Under the pieces are notes generated by a model that was not told the origin of the DNA, did not search any database, and saw only the letters and a list, made by a program, of their open reading frames with translations. Below, in pieces: positions 61,529 through 64,000 of a DNA stretch of 64,000 nucleotides (position 1 is its first letter; every line of letters starts with the position of its first letter). This stretch comes from Cyanobium sp. N.Huapi 1H5 (GTDB taxonomy: Bacteria; Cyanobacteriota; Cyanobacteriia; PCC-6307; Cyanobiaceae). Where the stretch lies: contig NZ_JAGQBH010000003.1 in NCBI RefSeq assembly GCF_024345535.1, positions 1-64,000 on the forward strand, read 5' to 3'. The position numbers were made by a program, and so were the translations under genes.

Positions 61529-62018
61529 GGCAGCGGAGGCCCACGACGCACGAATCGTCCATTCTCCATGTCAACCGCCGGGGGTCGCCCTGCTCCGGCA
61601 ACCACCAGCAGGCCAGGGACCACGGCCCGTCCCCCGCGGCCGCTGACGCGGCGGGGCCATCGGCCTGCCCCAGGATCAGCATCAGGGTGGGGGCGAAGGC
61701 GAGGGAGCGATCCAGCGCCGAGGGCACCGGCGCCGAGCTCGGGTGGCTGTGGGCCGAACCCAGGACCGTCAGCCCCCGGGCCCGGGCCCATTTCTGTGCC
61801 TGCAGCTGCTCGCGGGGATCGAGGGCGAAGCGGCGGCGGCGCTCCGGCGACGGCTCCCAGACGTTGAGGCAGGGCCAGATCAGCGCGACGCGACAGGGGT
61901 CGCGGCGACCCAGCAGCAGGGCACAGCCCTCCTCAGGGGCGGCCGCCAGCAGGACGGCCTCCAGCACCGTCAGCGCCTGCCGACCGAGGCTTAGCTCCTC
62001 TGGCGTCTTTGGGGTCAC
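61485..62018 (-). CDS. JAMM/MPN+ domain metalloprotease
   Basis: 177 residues with the JAMM zinc motif in GSAHSHPSSAPVPSALDRSL (H-x-H-x10-D) and an upstream Glu in APEEGCALLLGRRD. Prokaryotic members cleave C-terminal extensions from ThiS/MoaD/CysO-like sulfur carriers. It is the first gene of a unit with the MoeB-rhodanese protein, overlapping it by 44 bp, which fits a joint role in sulfur-carrier maturation. No sulfur-carrier gene is in the window. Confidence 0.88.
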   Translation of the reverse strand: MTPKTPEELSLGRQALTVLEAVLLAAAPEEGCALLLGRRDPCRVALIWPCLNVWEPSPERRRRFALDPREQLQAQKWARARGLTVLGSAHSHPSSAPVPSALDRSLAFAPTLMLILGQADGPAASAAAGDGPWSLACWWLPEQGDPRRLTWRMDDSCVVGLRCHAPSRHQRRPAQPR

Positions 62019-62061
62019 ACCGGTACGTTATGCATCATTCCGTCAGGAGACCTCTCCTTCC

Positions 62062-62433
62062 ATGATCGACAGCACGACCGAAGTGAAGGAGACGATGCAG
62101 GACGACAGCACCAGCAGCGCCGCCGAGGTGGATTTCACCGAGCGCTACAGCGAAGTGATCGGCAAGGTCAACGAGACCCTCGACAAGGTGGACTGGAGCC
62201 AGGTGGGCCGGATCGGCAAGGCCTCCGGCGTTCTGCTGGCCGTGATCGTGGCCCAGATCCTGATCAAGGGCGTGCTCGACACCATCAACCTGCTGCCGAT
62301 CGTCCCCGGCCTGCTGGAACTGCTTGGCCTGGTGGTGGTGGGCAGCTGGAGCTGGAAGAACCTCACCACCGGTGAGAAGCGCTCCGCCGTGATGGCGAAG
62401 CTCCAGTCGCTGCGCAAGGAATACCTCAGCTGA
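62062..62433 (+). CDS. CAAD-domain membrane protein (CURT1-like)
   Basis: 123 residues: acidic N-terminus, amphipathic helix (FTERYSEVIGKVNETLDKVD), two closely spaced membrane helices (GVLLAVIVAQILIKGVLDTI, GLLELLGLVVVGSWSWKNL), then a basic amphipathic helix (AVMAKLQSLRKEYLS). This is the free-standing CAAD domain, related to the thylakoid curvature protein CURT1; a role in membrane curvature or anchoring is inferred. Confidence 0.88.
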   Translation: MIDSTTEVKETMQDDSTSSAAEVDFTERYSEVIGKVNETLDKVDWSQVGRIGKASGVLLAVIVAQILIKGVLDTINLLPIVPGLLELLGLVVVGSWSWKNLTTGEKRSAVMAKLQSLRKEYLS

Positions 62434-62485
62434 ACGCCTGGGTCCTCAGCAACACCGGGGGCGTGGCGACGTCCCCGGACCCCGG

Positions 62486-63427
62486 TTAGCCCCACCCCTG
62501 GCCATCGCCGCGATCCAGCAGCGCATCCAGGCAGGCTTCGCTTTGCCCCACGTAGCTGCCGCCGAACAGGTTGGCGTGGTTGAGCAGGTGATACAGGTTG
62601 TAGAGCTCGCGCCGGGAGCGGTGCCCTGACGGAAGGGGCCAGCTCTCCTGGTAACCCTCGAAGAACGCCTCGGGGAAGCCCCCGAACAGGCGCGCCATGG
62701 CCAGGTCCACCTCCCGGTCGCCCCGGTGGACCGCCGGATCGAAGATCACCCCCTGGCCATCGCTGGTCACGGCGGCGTTGCCGCTCCAGAGATCACCGTG
62801 CACCAGGCAGGGCTCCGGACGGTGCCGCCCCAGCCACTCGGCTGTGCGCTCCAGCAGCGCGGCGGCCCGCCGCAGGGGGTGGCCGCTGCTGGCCAGGTGC
62901 TCCAGCTGGGGAGCCAGCCGCCGTTCCACGAAGAACCGGCCCCAGTCCGCCTCCCAGCCGTTGCGCTGCGGGAAGGAGCCGATGACGTTGTCCCGGGGCC
63001 AGCCGAAGGCTTCCCCGGCCCGATCCTCCGCCACGCAGGTGCGGGTCAGGCTCTGGCGGTGCAGAGCCGCCAGCGCTGCACCCAGACGGCGCCACTGCGG
63101 CTCATGGGCCGCAGAACGGCCGCGCGCCAGGTCGAGCCAGGGGAGCACCAGCACGGCCGACGGTCCCGCCACCCCGCAGGCCAGGGGGACAGGGACCCGC
63201 GGGCCCTCCGCACCCGCCGCCGCCGCCAGGCCCCGCAGACCCTCGGCCTCGGCCTCCAGGATCGGCAGGGCGGAGGCCCCGTTGGTCTTGGCGAACAGCC
63301 TGCGGCCATCGGCCAGATCCAGTCGCCAGGCGCTGTGGATGCAGCCGCCACCCACCGCGCTCCAGCCGACCGGCTCGACGCCGAGCTGCTCGGCCAGCCA
63401 GGGGATGAGCGTGGCGGGGTGGGCCAT
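62486..63427 (-). CDS. Fructosamine kinase-like protein
   Basis: 313 residues of the fructosamine-3-kinase / aminoglycoside-phosphotransferase fold: VGGGCIHSAWRLDLADGRRL, FAKTNGASALPILEAEAEGL, catalytic PCLVHGDLWSGNAAVTSDGQ and VIFDPAVHRGDREVDLAMAR. The family removes early glycation products from protein amines; cyanobacteria commonly carry one. ATG at 63427; the frame is open 65 codons further upstream without similarity. Confidence 0.93.
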   Translation of the reverse strand: MAHPATLIPWLAEQLGVEPVGWSAVGGGCIHSAWRLDLADGRRLFAKTNGASALPILEAEAEGLRGLAAAAGAEGPRVPVPLACGVAGPSAVLVLPWLDLARGRSAAHEPQWRRLGAALAALHRQSLTRTCVAEDRAGEAFGWPRDNVIGSFPQRNGWEADWGRFFVERRLAPQLEHLASSGHPLRRAAALLERTAEWLGRHRPEPCLVHGDLWSGNAAVTSDGQGVIFDPAVHRGDREVDLAMARLFGGFPEAFFEGYQESWPLPSGHRSRRELYNLYHLLNHANLFGGSYVGQSEACLDALLDRGDGQGWG

Positions 63428-63608
63428 GGAAGCGTGGAAATGAATGGGGTTTGCCGTTCCCAAAGGGGCCTGATGCAGCCCATACGGCCGAGGCTTCAAT
63501 CCCAACACATCGATCCGGCCCCGTCCAGCAAGTGATGTGAAACTCGCTTGACCAGACTGAAGAATCCATCCGATATTGAGACCATCAATAGAGACAGGAA
63601 AGACAAAC

Positions 63609-64000
63609 ATGACCCCGACCACAAGCGTCCGGAACTCCCGCGATTCATCCCGCGAACTGCAGGCTGAATTTGCAACCGTTCTTCATTGGGTGGGTGTCGC
63701 CATCCTGGCCTACTTCCTGGTCGAACTGGCCTTTCAGGCCTGGCCCGTAGCCCTCCTCCAGCCTGCCTGGCTGGACGTCATGATTGGATTTCTTGTCAGC
63801 CGAGGCATCACACCGCTCACGGGAGTTCTGCTGGTGGCAGCGGCTGCCGTCCTGAATCCCCAATCCAAGCCACTCACCAACCGTGCGGAACTGCTGCGGC
63901 GCCTGGCCAGCTGGGTGGCGTTGGGGTACCTGCTGCTGATCCCCGTTCAGATGTATTCCGGTGCGAAACTGCTGCAAACACGAACCCAGCAATCCACCCA
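63609..64000 (+). CDS. HpsJ-like membrane protein, 3' end beyond the window
   Basis: The first 130 residues are visible. Two to three membrane helices (VLHWVGVAILAYFLVELAF, GVLLVAAAAVLNPQSK, LASWVALGYLLLIPVQMY) with GFLVSRGITPLTG between them, in the arrangement of the HpsJ family linked to exopolysaccharide/cyanoexosortase loci. Assignment from pattern, without a search. Lower GC than its neighbours. The reading frame has no stop before 64000. Confidence 0.55.
   Translation, partial: MTPTTSVRNSRDSSRELQAEFATVLHWVGVAILAYFLVELAFQAWPVALLQPAWLDVMIGFLVSRGITPLTGVLLVAAAAVLNPQSKPLTNRAELLRRLASWVALGYLLLIPVQMYSGAKLLQTRTQQST

Overview
The window reads as a stretch of chromosome from a high-GC unicellular picocyanobacterium, most likely of the Cyanobium / Synechococcus subcluster 5 type. 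Evidence: photosystem II genes (psbB, psbT, psbM), photosystem I psaD, cytochrome b6f genes (petB, petD), a phycocyanin rod gene cluster without phycoerythrin genes, a PanC-Cmk fusion, the cyanobacterial type of glutamate-cysteine ligase, a tandem CobO-like protein, a CAAD-domain membrane protein, and very compact gene packing with many 1-4 bp stop/start overlaps. Genus assignment is inference; no rRNA is present.

Layout. 0-3.1 kb: petBD (minus) divergent from a C-terminal processing protease. 3.1-8.9 kb: HD hydrolase, minC, minD, minE and a small LuxR-type HTH on plus, with a 2.2 kb minus-strand cassette (two half-size chromate-transport proteins and a phospholipase-D-like protein) between minC and minD. 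8.9-13.6 kb: tRNA-Thr, a Mn exporter-like protein, tsaC/sua5-prmC, dprA and a thioesterase. 13.6-17.1 kb: universal stress protein, then psbM and a 2Fe-2S ferredoxin facing psbB-psbT. 17.1-23.5 kb: nrdR, rpsA, HAD phosphatase, metK, FGGY sugar kinase, DUF2470, ComF, tRNA-Phe.

23.5-31.8 kb is the phycobilisome rod region: cpcT-like lyase, rod linker cpcC, cap linker cpcD, cpcBA copy 1, a second cpcC-type linker, cpcBA copy 2, and the lyase genes cpcE/cpcF. The two cpcBA blocks form a direct repeat of about 1.17 kb in which I found no difference, and the two linkers share a promoter-like upstream element. The cluster looks like an old duplication of linker plus cpcBA in which cpcBA has been kept uniform while the linkers diverged.

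31.8-45 kb: low-molecular-weight phosphatase, panC-cmk, rlpA, purM, aldo/keto reductase, several small proteins, a lower-GC patch with a methyltransferase and a 5 x 16 bp palindromic repeat array next to tRNA-Cys, an LpxB-like protein, RNase D, a cytochrome b6f cofactor-assembly protein, an amidase-like secreted protein and hemF. 45-55.5 kb: mrp, rodA, a degenerate histidine kinase, psaD, then trpE-gshA-ppc and an acetyltransferase in overlapping order. 55.5-64 kb: tRNA-Arg, recF, speD, larE, tandem CobO, an ion channel, a MoeB-rhodanese protein overlapping a JAMM metalloprotease, a CAAD protein, a fructosamine-kinase-like protein and the start of an HpsJ-like membrane protein cut by the window end.

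Most of the window is ordinary core genome. I see no CRISPR array, insertion sequence, phage or recognisable defence system. The parts that merit a second look are the homogenised cpcBA repeat, the split min cluster, the palindromic 16 bp array, the long perfect inverted repeat upstream of mrp, the JAMM/E1-like/rhodanese pair, and two genes (comF and the ion channel) whose coding sequence extends upstream without any ATG, GTG or TTG.
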